A stretch of DNA of 64,000 nt from Brevibacillus sp. (GTDB taxonomy: Bacteria > Bacillota > Bacilli > Brevibacillales > Brevibacillaceae), in the NCBI GenBank assembly GCA_017656235.1, contig JACDOF010000010.1:62001-126000 (forward strand). The letters are read 5' to 3'. Of this stretch, positions 27,457 through 39,989 are shown piece after piece (the first letter of the stretch is position 1; each line of letters opens with the position of its first letter). A program made the translations under genes and the position numbers. The notes beneath the pieces were generated by a model. It did not search any database and was not told the origin of the DNA. It saw only the letters and a program-made list of their open reading frames with translations.

Positions 27457-27914
27457 ACACGAGTGGGGCGTTTTTTCGCGCTCACTTGCGGTGGCCAACC
27501 AGCGAAGAAGCAGTCCAGGACCGCTCCACGACGATCCGCAGGGGCAGCGTCAAAACGAGGTCTCGCTTTCGACGTGATGCTGCTGCCGCTGCGTTTTCCC
27601 TGCGGATGCGTCGTTTCGCTGGCAGGTTGGCCAAACCGTTCGCTGGCGAAAAACGGCCCGCACTCGCAATGGCGCCCTGTTCGTCCCAAGACAGCGAGTG
27701 TGACAGGAGAGCGGCCATTTTCCGCACGAACGACTTTGCCAACCATCCAAGCGGAGCAAGCCCGAAGCGGGGAATACGGGCGCAACGTGGACAAGCGGCG
27801 GAGCAGCGCTGCTTTTGCGCCCGTCCGCTGCGGGATGGCGAAGCGGACAGTCTGGCTTCACTGGTGGTTGGCAACGGAGTGAGGAAGGAACATGGCCGCC
27901 TCCTCTATCCAGAC
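27457..27914. repeat. Repeat family 1, full-length copy 1 (458 bp)
   Basis: This segment recurs with an offset of exactly 526 bp at 27983-28440, with identical six-frame translations over at least 130 codons. Near its ends are imperfect inverted repeats: CTCACT and CCAACCA with GCGAAG on the left, and CTTCACTGG with TGGTTGG and AGTGAG on the right. The left end is shared with copies at 12.5 and 36.9 kb. It fits a non-autonomous mobile element or a structured intergenic repeat. The open frames inside it show no ribosome-binding sites and no recognised domain. Confidence 0.85.
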
Positions 27915-27982
27915 ATCTTTGGCTGCACGCTTGGAGGTTACGATTAGTTCGTGCCTCTCAGTTTGAAGACAACGTATCGAGG

Positions 27983-28440
27983 ACACGAGTGGGGCGTTTT
28001 TTCGCGCTCACTTGCGGTGGCCAACCAGCGAAGAAGCAGTCCAGGACCGCTCCACGACGATCCGCAGGGGCAGCGTCAAAACGAGGTCTCGCTTTCGACG
28101 TGATGCTGCTGCCGCTGCGTTTTCCCTGCGGATGCGTCGTTTCGCTGGCAGGTTGGCCAAACCGTTCGCTGGCGAAAAACGGCCCGCACTCGCAATGGCG
28201 CCCTGTTCGTCCCAAGACAGCGAGTGTGACAGGAGAGCGGCCATTTTCCGCACGAACGACTTTGCCAACCATCCAAGCGGAGCAAGCCCGAAGCGGGGAA
28301 TACGGGCGCAACGTGGACAAGCGGCGGAGCAGCGCTGCTTTTGCGCCCGTCCGCTGCGGGATGGCGAAGCGGACAGTCTGGCTTCACTGGTGGTTGGCAA
28401 CGGAGTGAGGAAGGAACATGGCCGCCTCCTCTATCCAGAC
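27983..28440. repeat. Repeat family 1, full-length copy 2 (458 bp)
   Basis: This is the second arm of the tandem direct duplication, separated from the first by 68 bp of unrelated sequence. Beyond position 28440 both copies continue with a near-match (TTTGGCTGCACGCT) offset by one base. High identity implies recent duplication or ongoing gene conversion. Confidence 0.85.
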
Positions 28441-28473
28441 ACTTTGGCTGCACGCTGCACAGAGGAGCGCCGT

Positions 28474-28543
28474 CAGCGGGCAGACGTGAAACTTTTTGGG
28501 CCAGGCAGCAGCGCGAGCAGGACTTTTGGCCCCTTCGGGACAC
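28474..28543. repeat. Repeat family 2, copy at 28.5 kb
   Basis: CAGCGGGCAGAC, then GGCCAGGCAGCAGCGCGAGC, then AGGACTTTTGGC and CCTTCGGGACAC match the element at 51.2 kb. It abuts the second family-1 copy, so two repeat families meet in the pcrB-pcrA gap. Confidence 0.75.
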
Positions 28544-28711
28544 AAAATCCTCCAAAAACAGGATGATCGACACCCGGATTGGCCCGTCATGAAAAACTGG
28601 CATGCCGCCCAAATCTGTGCCAAAATAAGAACATATGCTTCGGTTGCGGGCCGCATAGGACCGCGAGCGATGGGTGATTTTTTGTTGACAGGAGAAAGGT
28701 GGCAAGAGGGT

Positions 28712-30994
28712 ATGTCTTCTACACAGGAAAAGATCCTGGCGGGCCTCAACCCGCAGCAGCAGGAAGCCGTACGGACGACGGAAGGGCCGGTGTTGATCCT
28801 GGCTGGAGCAGGGAGCGGCAAGACAAGGGTGCTGACCCAGCGTGTCGCCTATCTGGTCGGGGAAAAGCGGGTAGCGCCGTGGAGTATTTTGGCCATTACC
28901 TTCACCAACAAGGCGGCCCGCGAGATGAAAGAGCGGGTGGCCCGGCTCGTCGGTTCCGGCGCGGACGAGATCTGGATTTCCACCTTCCACTCCCTCTGTG
29001 TACGGATTCTCCGCAGAGATATAGACCGGATCGGATACAATCGAAACTTTACCATCCTGGATGCCGGCGATCAGCTTACCGTGGTCAAACAGTGCCTAAA
29101 TGAGCTGAACCTGGACCCCAAGCGGTATGAACCGCGGGCGATTCTCGCGGCGATCAGCGGGGCCAAAAACGAATTGATCCCGCCTGAGAAGTTTGCGGAA
29201 AAGGCCGGCGATCCGTTTCAACGGGCAGCGGCCCAGGTGTACGAGCGCTACCAACAGAGATTGAAGCAGAATCAATCGCTCGATTTCGACGATTTGATCA
29301 TGCAGACGGTCCGCCTGTTTCGCGATGTACCGGAAGTGCTGGACTTCTATCAAAAAAAATTCCGTTATATCCACGTCGACGAATATCAGGATACCAACCG
29401 GGCCCAGTATGCGTTGATTTCGCTGATCGCCGCCAAGTACCGCAACATCTGCTGTGTCGGTGATGCCGACCAAAGCATCTACAAGTGGCGGGGCGCGGAT
29501 ATATCGATCATTCTCAACTTTGAGCGGGATTATCCCGAAGCCAAACTGATCAAGCTGGAACAGAACTACCGCTCCACCAAAAATATCCTGGAAGCGGCAA
29601 ACGGCGTGATTGCCCACAACGTAATGCGCAAGGAGAAAAAGTTGTGGACCCAAAATCCGACCGGTGACAAAATCTACTGCTACCGGGGAAATACGGAGCA
29701 TGATGAAGCCTATTTTGTCGTAGAGACCATTCGCCAATTACTGGCCACCTACAAGACGTACGACAAATTTGCCGTCCTTTACCGGACCAACGCACAGTCC
29801 CGTGTCGTCGAGGATGTGCTGGTGAAATCCAACATTCCGTACACGATTGTCGGCGGCACCAAGTTTTACGATCGCAAAGAGATCAAGGACATGCTTGCTT
29901 ATCTGCGGCTGATCGCCAATCCTGATGATGACATCAGCTTGACCCGGATCATCAATGTGCCCAAGCGGAGTATCGGCGAAACCACCGTGGAAAAGATCGA
30001 AACATATGCCCGTGCGCACGGCTTATCCATGTTCCGCGCCCTGCAAGAAGTGGAAAGCATCGGGCTGGCCGCTCGTACGACCAATGCCATTCGCGCTTTC
30101 GTGGAGATGATCGAGCAGCTTATGCAGATGGTCGATTATCTCAGTGTCACGGAATTGGTTGAGGAGATGCTGAAGCGGACAGGCTACGAGCAGGCGCTCC
30201 ATGAGGAAAAATCCCTTGAAGCGGCCGCCCGGCTGGAAAATATCGGTGAGTTCAAGTCCGTCACCCAAGAGTTCGAGCGAAAAAGTGAAGACCGCAGTCT
30301 GGTCGCCTTCCTGACCGATCTGGCACTGATTGCTGATGTTGACTTGCTGGATGAGAAGCAGGCCGAACAGGAGACGTCAGAGGGGCAGGTTACGCTGATG
30401 ACCCTGCACAGTGCCAAGGGTCTGGAGTTTCCTGTCGTCTTTCTGATCGGGATGGAGGAAGGCATCTTTCCACACAGCCGGGCGCTGTTCGACGATACGG
30501 AAATGGAGGAAGAGCGGCGCCTCGCCTACGTCGGTATTACCCGGGCCGAGGAAAAACTGTACCTGACGCACGCCTATACACGTACCCTGTATGGACGAAC
30601 CAACAGCAATCCCCCTTCCCGTTTTCTGATGGAGATTCCGGAAGCGCTGCTGGAGGACGTCCATCCGGCAGAGGGAAGCGGAAGCCGGGGATTTGGCCAG
30701 ACTTACCGTTCGGCTGCGGCGGGTTACGCAGGCGGTACAGCTTATGGACGAATGCAGGAGGGCGGTGCCGGATCATTTCGGACTTCCCCCGGCAAAGGTA
30801 CGCTGCCTCAGCACGGCGCAGCCGCCGGAATTGACTGGAGGGCGGGTGACAAGGTAAAGCATGCCAAGTGGGGAATCGGCACGGTGGTCAGGACCAAAGG
30901 CAGCGGTGACGATCTGGAGCTGGACATTGCCTTTCCCAGTCCGATCGGGGTGAAAAAGCTGCTGGCCAAGTTTGCACCTATTGAACGAGTGTAA
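28712..30994 (+). CDS. pcrA: ATP-dependent DNA helicase PcrA
   Basis: A UvrD-family superfamily 1 helicase that moves 3'-5' on DNA in repair and replication restart. The 760-residue protein has the Q motif (LNPQQQEAV), Walker A GAGSGKT near residue 37, Walker B DEYQDTN, the [10 protein letters not shown] motif and [14 protein letters not shown]-like motif V. Its C-terminal end ([14 protein letters not shown]) is the Tudor-like RNA-polymerase-binding part. The ATG at 28712 is chosen over a longer frame that runs into the repeats. Confidence 0.95.
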   Translation: MSSTQEKILAGLNPQQQEAVRTTEGPVLILAGAGSGKTRVLTQRVAYLVGEKRVAPWSILAITFTNKAAREMKERVARLVGSGADEIWISTFHSLCVRILRRDIDRIGYNRNFTILDAGDQLTVVKQCLNELNLDPKRYEPRAILAAISGAKNELIPPEKFAEKAGDPFQRAAAQVYERYQQRLKQNQSLDFDDLIMQTVRLFRDVPEVLDFYQKKFRYIHVDEYQDTNRAQYALISLIAAKYRNICCVGDADQSIYKWRGADISIILNFERDYPEAKLIKLEQNYRSTKNILEAANGVIAHNVMRKEKKLWTQNPTGDKIYCYRGNTEHDEAYFVVETIRQLLATYKTYDKFAVLYRTNAQSRVVEDVLVKSNIPYTIVGGTKFYDRKEIKDMLAYLRLIANPDDDISLTRIINVPKRSIGETTVEKIETYARAHGLSMFRALQEVESIGLAARTTNAIRAFVEMIEQLMQMVDYLSVTELVEEMLKRTGYEQALHEEKSLEAAARLENIGEFKSVTQEFERKSEDRSLVAFLTDLALIADVDLLDEKQAEQETSEGQVTLMTLHSAKGLEFPVVFLIGMEEGIFPHSRALFDDTEMEEERRLAYVGITRAEEKLYLTHAYTRTLYGRTNSNPPSRFLMEIPEALLEDVHPAEGSGSRGFGQTYRSAAAGYAGGTAYGRMQEGGAGSFRTSPGKGTLPQHGAAAGIDWRAGDKVKHAKWGIGTVVRTKGSGDDLELDIAFPSPIGVKKLLAKFAPIERV

Positions 30995-33043
<2,049 letters not shown>

Positions 33044-33084
33044 ACCGGTCAGCTTTGCCATCCCGGGTTACAGGAAGGATGTGA

Positions 33085-33987
33085 GTGGTGTTGAGAGCCA
33101 GTTCCTGGAGAATCGTATGGGTATCCATAAGTTGGATTTGTCTGCTTGTGGGTTGCAGCTCCATAGAGAATGGCACAGCTCGAAATAACCCGACACCTCC
33201 GATACAGGCAGCCCATATACCGGGTGATTTAACCTACCAGGATGTGCTGCAAACAGGGGAGTTCGTGACGGCGGTGGGAATGTCGCCCGACGAGCCCCGC
33301 ATCTGGTTGGGAACCAATTCCGGTTTGTACCTTTCGGCCAGTCCCGGGCTGTGGACCCTTTTGGCCCCCGAGTTGGCGGAAGTGGCGGTGACCGGTTGGG
33401 TAATAGATCCCAATCAAACGGATCTGATCGTGATCGGGGCACAAAACGGAAGCATGCGCAGCACGGATGGAGGAAGGACTTGGCAGGAATCCGACGCCGG
33501 ACTGCCCCGCCAACCACTCTACCATCTTACGGGAGCCCGTGTGAACGATCAGCTCTATTTGTATGCATACGTGGCGGAAGAAGGTATCTTTCAATCTGTG
33601 GACGGCGGAGTGTCATGGCAGAAGTGGACGGATTCCGATGAGATATCGGCGATGCAGTATCTGCCCAATGAGAAGCAGTTGTATGTCGTGACGCGCGATT
33701 TGCTGCTGCACACGGATGGCCGGGAATGGAGCAGGGATACGATTCCCGGCGTCAAGCAGATCTACTCGGTGGCGATTGACCGGTCCGAAGAACGGCTGTA
33801 TGCAGCGACCGATCAAGGTGTTTACTGCCGGGAGAGGCACGGCTGGAAGCCGCTTGAGGCGCAGACACCGGAGAAACTGGTCATGCTTGGCCCCGGGTGG
33901 GGTGAATACAAACTGGTGGCTGTAGGGGAATCAGCGTATCTGTATACCTTGTTAGACGGCAGTTGGCAGAAATGGGATGAGTCGTAA
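33085..33987 (+). CDS. Lipoprotein with BNR/YCF48-like propeller repeats
   Basis: A 300-residue predicted lipoprotein (lipobox LLVGC at about residues 20-24). It contains Asp-box repeats typical of BNR propellers: RSTDGGRTWQESDAGLP near residue 125 and QSVDGGVSWQKW near 170. It would be anchored outside the cell membrane. The start is GTG at 33085 after AGGAAGGA; GTG 33088 or TTG 33091 are also possible. It lies between ligA and camS, where B. subtilis has no such gene. Ligand unknown. Confidence 0.75.
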   Translation: MVLRASSWRIVWVSISWICLLVGCSSIENGTARNNPTPPIQAAHIPGDLTYQDVLQTGEFVTAVGMSPDEPRIWLGTNSGLYLSASPGLWTLLAPELAEVAVTGWVIDPNQTDLIVIGAQNGSMRSTDGGRTWQESDAGLPRQPLYHLTGARVNDQLYLYAYVAEEGIFQSVDGGVSWQKWTDSDEISAMQYLPNEKQLYVVTRDLLLHTDGREWSRDTIPGVKQIYSVAIDRSEERLYAATDQGVYCRERHGWKPLEAQTPEKLVMLGPGWGEYKLVAVGESAYLYTLLDGSWQKWDES

Positions 33988-34003
33988 AGGAGTTTATTGA
34001 TAG

Positions 34004-35080
34004 ATGAACAAGCACATGAACAAGCTTCGATCCTGTATCCTGGTCCTGATACTGGCGATCACGACCACGGCCTGCACCTTCTTTGACGGTGAGGATGAGA
34101 AACCGAATCCAGCCACGCCTACAATCTCCCCGATCATCGAGGTCAGCGGGGATTACTATGGCAGTGTGGTCCCCTATCAACCCAACCAGACCAGGGGCAT
34201 GCTGTCGCGGATGTCGGGTTTCCGCATTGATTTCAGTCGTTTGGAATTGGGACTGTTGGAGATAGCCCGGGAAACTTTTTCTCCGAAGGAATACCTGTTT
34301 CAGGAAGGGCAGCTCATCAGCAGCGAACAGGTAAATGCCTGGCTGGCTCCGGCATCCAAAGACAATCCCGAGGGACTGAACCCGGAAGATGGCAACACCT
34401 TGCTGCTGCACGTGCTGGAGCACGATTACCTGGATAAGGAAAGCCAGCAATTGGCAGGAATCGTCCTGGGTCTGACCCTGTCACCGCAATATAAGGATGC
34501 CTCCGGCCAGGAGAAAGTCTACACGACGGATGAACTGCGGGAAAAAGGGAAAGCAATAGCGGCAAGGATTGTCCAAAAGGTGAGGGCGGAGAATCAACAG
34601 ATCCCAATGGTGGTGGCGCTGTTCCGGGTACCGGAAAAAAACTCCACCCTGCTGCCCGGGACCTTTATCATGACCGGGACGGTCAATTCAACAGAGAGCG
34701 CGGTTTCCAAGTGGCAGCCGATTGAGGAAAAGTATTACCTGTTCCCCAGCGATGCCGTGTATAAGGATTATCCGCAAATTTCTCTGCAGTACGACAAACT
34801 GATGAAACAGACCAAAGCGTTTTACGGTGAGTTCATCGGTCTGACCGGAGTGGGCCGATTTATGGGTGGAGAGTTGATTGAGCTGACGCTGACGGCTACG
34901 GCGGAATACGATTCACGTACGGAAGTGACCCAGTTCACCCAGTACTGCGCATCCCTCATCAACCAACTCCTTGACAAGCAGGTACACGTTAACCTCTATG
35001 TGGAATCGATCAACCGGCCGCTGGCGGTCTATGTTCGTCCGGCAAACGGGGAACCGTACATGCACGTATACCGCAAGTAA
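34004..35080 (+). CDS. camS: CamS-family lipoprotein (sex-pheromone precursor family)
   Basis: A 358-residue lipoprotein with lipobox ITTTAC near residue 25 and the CamS body (VSGDYYGSVVPYQPNQTRGM, then LEVGLLEIAR-like text). In Enterococcus and Staphylococcus the cleaved signal peptide of CamS-type lipoproteins gives pheromone peptides; here only the family is supported. B. subtilis yerH holds the same place after ligA. The ATG follows GGAGTTTATTG. Confidence 0.87.
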   Translation: MNKHMNKLRSCILVLILAITTTACTFFDGEDEKPNPATPTISPIIEVSGDYYGSVVPYQPNQTRGMLSRMSGFRIDFSRLELGLLEIARETFSPKEYLFQEGQLISSEQVNAWLAPASKDNPEGLNPEDGNTLLLHVLEHDYLDKESQQLAGIVLGLTLSPQYKDASGQEKVYTTDELREKGKAIAARIVQKVRAENQQIPMVVALFRVPEKNSTLLPGTFIMTGTVNSTESAVSKWQPIEEKYYLFPSDAVYKDYPQISLQYDKLMKQTKAFYGEFIGLTGVGRFMGGELIELTLTATAEYDSRTEVTQFTQYCASLINQLLDKQVHVNLYVESINRPLAVYVRPANGEPYMHVYRK

Positions 35081-35129
35081 CGATGCGTCAGCCGCTGTAG
35101 ACAACCAAAACAGTAGTGTGCAACACATG

Positions 35130-35161
35130 AACACTCTTGTACATTTATGTGCAGGAGTGTT
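35130..35161. promoter_or_regulatory. 32-bp palindrome upstream of rocA (activator site or camS terminator)
   Basis: AACACTCTTGTACA and TGTGCAGGAGTGTT form two 14-base arms around TTTA; the only two mismatches become G-U pairs in RNA. It ends about 70 bp before the sigma-54 promoter, where an enhancer-binding protein would sit, yet it also lies 50 bp after camS. Both roles are possible. Confidence 0.5.
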
Positions 35162-35230
35162 GCTTATTTCTTGGATGTGTGGAATGGGCCAGTTCCGCAA
35201 ACAATAGGGGAGACGTGTCCTGAAAAACAT

Positions 35231-35247
35231 TGGTACGATCTTTGCAA
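35231..35247 (+). promoter_or_regulatory. Sigma-54 (SigL) promoter of rocA
   Basis: TGGTACGATCTTTGCAA matches the -24/-12 consensus TGGCACG-N4-TTGCW with one change, and GG and GC are exactly 10 bp apart. It lies 50 bp before the rocA start. B. subtilis rocABC is also sigma-L dependent, which supports the call. Confidence 0.8.
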
Positions 35248-35296
35248 TAACACCCATACGATAACATTGAGAAAGAAAACGAAGGAGGCGTTGATC

Positions 35297-36844
35297 GTGA
35301 GAGTGGAATTCCAAAACGAACCGTTTACGAATTTCAAACTTCCCGAGAACAAACAGGCGTTTCAGGAAGCATTGGCTAAAGTGGAAAGTGAACTGGGCCG
35401 CGAATACGATATTATCATCGGGGGAGAACGGATTCGTACCGAGCAAAAGATCCGGTCTGTGAACCCCTCCAACAAGGCACAAGTGGTGGGCCTTGTCTCC
35501 AAGGCGGATCGTGAACTGGCGGAAAAAGCGATCCAGACAGCGGCAAAAACGTTTGAATCCTGGAAAGCTATACCGGGTACGGCCCGTGCCCGCTATCTTT
35601 ACAAGGCCGCAGCCATTTTGCGCCGCCGCAAGCACGAATTCTCGGCCTGGCTGGTAAAAGAGGCAGGAAAGAGCTGGGCAGAAGCAGACGCCGATACGGC
35701 GGAAGCGATTGACTTCATGGAATACTACGGTCGTCAGATGGATCAATTGTCGCAGCGTCAGCCGCTTACCCGCATCCCGACGGAAGACAACGAACTGTAC
35801 TACATTCCGCTTGGTGTCGGTATCGTCATCCCGCCGTGGAACTTCCCGCTGGCGATTATGGTGGGCATGACGACGGCGGCACTGGTAGCCGGCAATACGG
35901 TTGTTTTGAAGCCAGCTTCCACGACTCCGGTAATTGCCGCCAAGTTTATGGAAATCCTGGAGGATGCCGGTGTGCCTGCTGGCGTTGTCAACTACCTGCC
36001 GGGCAGCGGCGGTGAAGTAGGCGACTTCCTAGTGGAGCACCCGCTTACCCGCTTCATCAGCTTTACCGGTTCTCGCGACGTTGGACTGCGCATCAATGAA
36101 TTGGCCGCCAAACGGAGCCCCGGCCAAAAGTGGATCAAACGCCTGATCGCGGAAATGGGCGGAAAAGACTCCATCGTTGTCGACAGTGATTGCGATCTGG
36201 AACTGGCTGCCCAGGCAATCGTCAATTCCGCTTTTGGTTTCTCCGGTCAGAAGTGCTCTGCCTGCTCGCGAGCCATCGTTCACCAGGATGTGTACGACCA
36301 GGTGCTGAACCGCGTCGTTGAACTGACCAAGGAATTAACCGTGGGTGATGTAACCAATCCGGATTTCTACACCGGTCCGGTGATTGACGAGAATGCCTAC
36401 AACAAGATCCTCGAGTACATCGAGATCGGCAAGCAGGAAGGCAAACTGATGGTCGGCGGCGTGAAAGGACCGGATACAGGCTACTACATCATGCCAACCG
36501 TCTTTGCCGACGTTGATCCGAATGCCCGCATCATGCAGGAAGAAATTTTCGGTCCGGTCGTCGCGTTTACCAAGGCACGCGACTTTGACCACGCGCTGGA
36601 GATTGCCAACAACACCGAGTATGGTTTGACCGGATCGGTGATCAGCCGCAACCGCGCTCATCTGGAGAAAGCCCGTACCGAATTCCACGTGGGCAACCTC
36701 TACTTTAACCGCAAGTGCACCGGAGCCCTGGTGGGCGTGCATCCATTTGGCGGCTTTAACATGTCGGGTACAGACTCCAAAGCAGGCGGGCCCGATTACC
36801 TGCTCTTGTTTACGCAGGCCAAACTGGTTTCCGAGTTGCTGTAA
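35297..36844 (+). CDS. rocA: 1-pyrroline-5-carboxylate dehydrogenase
   Basis: This enzyme oxidises pyrroline-5-carboxylate to glutamate with NAD in arginine, ornithine and proline catabolism. The 515-residue protein has the catalytic Glu in [12 protein letters not shown] and the nucleophile Cys in [14 protein letters not shown]. The GTG start at 35297 follows AAGGAGG, and the product opens [13 protein letters not shown] as in RocA. It is monocistronic, with a sigma-54 promoter and a downstream terminator. The expected activator (RocR type) is not in the window. Confidence 0.94.
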   Translation: MRVEFQNEPFTNFKLPENKQAFQEALAKVESELGREYDIIIGGERIRTEQKIRSVNPSNKAQVVGLVSKADRELAEKAIQTAAKTFESWKAIPGTARARYLYKAAAILRRRKHEFSAWLVKEAGKSWAEADADTAEAIDFMEYYGRQMDQLSQRQPLTRIPTEDNELYYIPLGVGIVIPPWNFPLAIMVGMTTAALVAGNTVVLKPASTTPVIAAKFMEILEDAGVPAGVVNYLPGSGGEVGDFLVEHPLTRFISFTGSRDVGLRINELAAKRSPGQKWIKRLIAEMGGKDSIVVDSDCDLELAAQAIVNSAFGFSGQKCSACSRAIVHQDVYDQVLNRVVELTKELTVGDVTNPDFYTGPVIDENAYNKILEYIEIGKQEGKLMVGGVKGPDTGYYIMPTVFADVDPNARIMQEEIFGPVVAFTKARDFDHALEIANNTEYGLTGSVISRNRAHLEKARTEFHVGNLYFNRKCTGALVGVHPFGGFNMSGTDSKAGGPDYLLLFTQAKLVSELL

Positions 36845-36884
36845 AACGGCAGACAATCGAATTTCAACATTTTTCAACAGTGAC

Positions 36885-36920
36885 GGCTGCCTTCCCCATC
36901 CGGGGAGGGCAGCCTGCTTT
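36885..36920 (+). terminator. Terminator after rocA
   Basis: GGCTGCCTTCCCC pairs perfectly with GGGGAGGGCAGCC (36902-36914) around a four-base loop, followed by TGCTTTAT. Confidence 0.8.
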
Positions 36921-36942
36921 ATCAGATTGGCAAACAACGTGT

Positions 36943-37058
36943 CGAAACACGTTTGGGGCGTTTTTTCGCGCTCACTTGCGGTGGCCAACCTGCGAAGAAG
37001 CAGTCCAGGACCGCTCCACGACGATCCGCAGGGGCAGCGTCAAAACGAGGTCTCGCTT
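36943..37058. repeat. Repeat family 1, left-end fragment
   Basis: ACACGTTTGGGGCG and the following 100 bp match the left end of the 27.5-kb copies up to GGTCTCGCTT, then diverge. No right end is found before psd, so this copy is truncated. The rest of the 36921-37286 gap shows only a short inverted repeat (CGTCTAC/GTAGACG) near 37070-37100 and AT-rich sequence that may carry the psd promoter. Confidence 0.8.
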
Positions 37059-37286
37059 CCCCTATCACTTCGTCTACACGCTCCTTTAAAAGACGTAGAC
37101 GATGTGGTAATGTAAAATATGTTCTGATCTGCCCGGACCATGTTCTACACGCGTTCATCTTAATAATCTGACAAGTATCCGGCACGGCCCGACAGAAAAC
37201 GGCTTCCTTACCCGTTGACGGCAATAAACGGACGTCGATCCAAGCAATGCGGCAAGCCGGAACCCAGAAAAGAGGGGAGATGTGCC

Positions 37287-38147
37287 ATGAAAAAGCTCAT
37301 CTTGCGCGGCTTGCATCGCCTGCCGCAGAATGCAATGTCGAGAACGATGGGGAAAATCACGGCATCCCGCTTCAGCCGATTGGCGATTCGTCGGTACGTG
37401 CAGCATTATAAGATAGACGTTTCGTCGATCGAAAAACCGCTTCACGAATACCGGACCCTCAAAGAATTCTTTACCCGTCGGCTGAAGCCGGGGGCCCGTC
37501 CGATCGCACCCGGACCGGAGGTTGTTGTCAGTCCGGTAGACGGAACGGTCTCCCAGATGGGGGACATCCAGCGGGACACGCTGATCCAGGCCAAAGGCAA
37601 GTTGTTCAACCTGGTTGACCTGCTCGGAGATGATACGCGGATGGCATCCCGCTTTCAAGGCGGGACGTTCATCACCATCTATCTAAGTCCCCGCGACTAC
37701 CACCGCATCCACATGCCGGTAGACGGGAATCTGGAGCGGTATACCTATTTGCCGGGCCGCCTCTATCCAGTCAACCAGGTCGGGGTAGAACATGTGGATC
37801 AACTGTTCACCCGAAACGAGCGGCTGATTACCTACATTCGTTCCAAGACAGCCGGCTGCGTCGCTTTGATCAAGGTGGGAGCACTGTTTGTAGGAAGTGT
37901 CAGGGTAACCTATTGCAAGGCCAAGACCAACGTGCCGCGCGGCAAACAGGTGACGGAACCGATTGCCGCAGCGCCCTTCTATGAGAAAGGAGAGGAGTTG
38001 GGCTGGTTTGAGTTCGGTTCCACGGTAATCCTGCTGTTTGAAAAGGGGAGAATCACCTGGGAGGAAGGTCTTGAAGTGGGCAGCCCGCTGTTGATGGGCC
38101 AGCGGATTGGTGTGGCCAAAATTGACGAACAGCGGCCGATTCAGTAA
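37287..38147 (+). CDS. psd: Phosphatidylserine decarboxylase proenzyme
   Basis: This enzyme makes phosphatidylethanolamine from phosphatidylserine at the membrane. The 286-residue precursor should cleave itself within FGSTVILLFEKG near residue 245, with the Ser becoming the pyruvoyl cofactor. The Asp and His motifs of the family appear in VVSPVDGTVSQ and YLSPRDYHRIHMP. The ATG at 37287 follows AGAGGGGAGA; the longer frame adds unsupported codons. The serine synthase partner is not here. Confidence 0.93.
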   Translation: MKKLILRGLHRLPQNAMSRTMGKITASRFSRLAIRRYVQHYKIDVSSIEKPLHEYRTLKEFFTRRLKPGARPIAPGPEVVVSPVDGTVSQMGDIQRDTLIQAKGKLFNLVDLLGDDTRMASRFQGGTFITIYLSPRDYHRIHMPVDGNLERYTYLPGRLYPVNQVGVEHVDQLFTRNERLITYIRSKTAGCVALIKVGALFVGSVRVTYCKAKTNVPRGKQVTEPIAAAPFYEKGEELGWFEFGSTVILLFEKGRITWEEGLEVGSPLLMGQRIGVAKIDEQRPIQ

Positions 38148-38189
38148 GATCAAACGTATGTGAGAAAAAGTGACCGGAGGTGTCTGGCC

Positions 38190-38480
38190 GTGAGTGCCAT
38201 TACCCGCAAAGAAGTAGAGCATGTCGCCAACCTTGCCCGTCTCACGCTGACGGAAGAGGAAGTACAGCGGTATACCAACGATTTAAACGCGATTCTGGCG
38301 TTTGCAGCCAAACTGAATGAACTGGATACCTCGGACGTGCCGCCGACCAGTCACGCGACCGATGTGCACAACGTCATGCGCGATGATGAAAACCGCCCGT
38401 CCCTGCCGCTTGACGCCGTGTTGAAGAACGCTCCAGATCACGAAGACGGCCAGTTTAAGGTACCGGCGGTATTTGAGTAA
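38190..38480 (+). CDS. gatC: Aspartyl/glutamyl-tRNA amidotransferase subunit C
   Basis: GatC stabilises the GatAB complex that turns Glu-tRNA(Gln) or Asp-tRNA(Asn) into the amide form. The 96-residue protein has the family opening [20 protein letters not shown]. The GTG at 38190 is chosen because CGGAGGTG lies upstream. It starts the gatC-A-B operon. Confidence 0.95.
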   Translation: MSAITRKEVEHVANLARLTLTEEEVQRYTNDLNAILAFAAKLNELDTSDVPPTSHATDVHNVMRDDENRPSLPLDAVLKNAPDHEDGQFKVPAVFE

Positions 38481-38512
38481 CCGGAAGCGGCGGAAAAGGA
38501 GGAGAACTAAAC

Positions 38513-39985
38513 GTGTCCTTGTTCGATAAGCGATTGTCGGAGATACATAGTGAATTGACGAAAAAGCAGCTGTCCGCAAGCGAGTTGGTCGAGGCCAGCC
38601 TGAAACGGATCAGCGAAGTGGATCAGGAACTGCACGCTGTGATTACCGTGGATGAGGAAGGAGCCCGCCGCCAGGCAAAAGCGCTGGACGAGCGTCTGGC
38701 CAAGGGAGAGGGCGAGTTTGGCCTATTGTTTGGCCTGCCCGCCGGTGTAAAGGACAACATCGTCACCGCCGGGATTCGCACCACCTGCGCCAGCAAGCTC
38801 CTGTCCAATTACGATCCCATCTACGATGCCACGGTCAGCCGGAAACTGAAGGAAGCTGAAGCGGTCATCGTGGGCAAGTGCAACATGGACGAGTTTGCCA
38901 TGGGGGGCTCGACCGAAAACTCCGGTTTTTACCCGACCCGCAACCCGTGGAATCCCGAGTACGTGCCCGGCGGTTCCAGCGGTGGTTCCGCTGCGGCGAT
39001 GGCGGCCCGCCAGTTCTTCTTTACACTGGGGTCTGACACCGGCGGTTCCATTCGTCAGCCAGCCGCATTTTGCGGGGTCGTCGGGCTGAAGCCGACCTAC
39101 GGGCTGGTCTCCCGCTTTGGACTGGTTGCATTTGCTTCGTCGCTTGACCAGATCGGCCCGATCACCAAAAACGTGGAAGACGCCGCATATGTCCTGCAGG
39201 CGATTGCTGGCCACGATCCCTACGACTCCACTTCGGCCAAGGTGGAGGTACCGGACTATTTGTCCGCTCTCACCGGGGATGTTACGGGCATGCGCATCGG
39301 TGTGCCCAAAGAACTGATTGGCGAGGGCGTTGACAAAGAAGTGCGTGAAGCAGTGCTGGCGGCGCTGAAGCAGTTGGAGAGCATGGGTGCCACCTGGAGT
39401 GAAGTGTCAATGCCGCATACCGAATACGCCGTGCCCGCTTACTACCTGCTTGCTTCCTCCGAAGCATCGTCCAACCTGGCCCGCTTTGACGGGGTTCGCT
39501 ACGGCGTACGGGCCGACAATGCCGACAACCTGATTGAAATGTACAAAGAAACGCGCAGCCAAGGCTTCGGACCGGAAGTTAAGCGGCGGATCATGCTTGG
39601 TACCTACGCTCTTTCCGCCGGATACTATGATGCCTACTACAAGAAAGCACAGCAGGTACGTACCCTGATCATCCGCGACTTTGAACAGATTTTTGCCGAC
39701 TACGATGTCATTCTTCACCCGACCACTCCGACCACTGCCTTTAGACTGGGGGAGAAGCTGGACGATCCGGTGAAGATGTACCTGGAGGACATCTGTACCG
39801 TGCCGGTTAACCTGGCCGGTCTGCCCGCCATCAGCGTTCCCTGCGGTTTCTCGGCCAGCGGGCTGCCGATCGGAATGCAGATCGTCGGCAAGGCGTTTGA
39901 CGAGTCCACCGTGCTCAGGGTGGCCCATGCCTACGAACAGGCAACGGAACATCACAAGCGGAAACCGGAACCGGTGAGGGGGTAG
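38513..39985 (+). CDS. gatA: Aspartyl/glutamyl-tRNA amidotransferase subunit A
   Basis: The glutaminase subunit, an amidase-signature enzyme of 490 residues. The catalytic Lys is in LPAGVKDNI near residue 79, and the Ser-cis-Ser pair is in [11 protein letters not shown] and [12 protein letters not shown]. The GTG start follows AAGGAGGAGA. It forms ammonia that passes to GatB. Confidence 0.96.
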   Translation: MSLFDKRLSEIHSELTKKQLSASELVEASLKRISEVDQELHAVITVDEEGARRQAKALDERLAKGEGEFGLLFGLPAGVKDNIVTAGIRTTCASKLLSNYDPIYDATVSRKLKEAEAVIVGKCNMDEFAMGGSTENSGFYPTRNPWNPEYVPGGSSGGSAAAMAARQFFFTLGSDTGGSIRQPAAFCGVVGLKPTYGLVSRFGLVAFASSLDQIGPITKNVEDAAYVLQAIAGHDPYDSTSAKVEVPDYLSALTGDVTGMRIGVPKELIGEGVDKEVREAVLAALKQLESMGATWSEVSMPHTEYAVPAYYLLASSEASSNLARFDGVRYGVRADNADNLIEMYKETRSQGFGPEVKRRIMLGTYALSAGYYDAYYKKAQQVRTLIIRDFEQIFADYDVILHPTTPTTAFRLGEKLDDPVKMYLEDICTVPVNLAGLPAISVPCGFSASGLPIGMQIVGKAFDESTVLRVAHAYEQATEHHKRKPEPVRG

Positions 39986-39989
39986 AAGG

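Noticed and set aside
27463-28408. Open frames of 118-197 codons within the duplicated repeat
   Set aside because: They exist on both strands and in several frames at once, lack ribosome-binding sites, and are lost in the short copy at 12.5 kb, so they follow from base composition.
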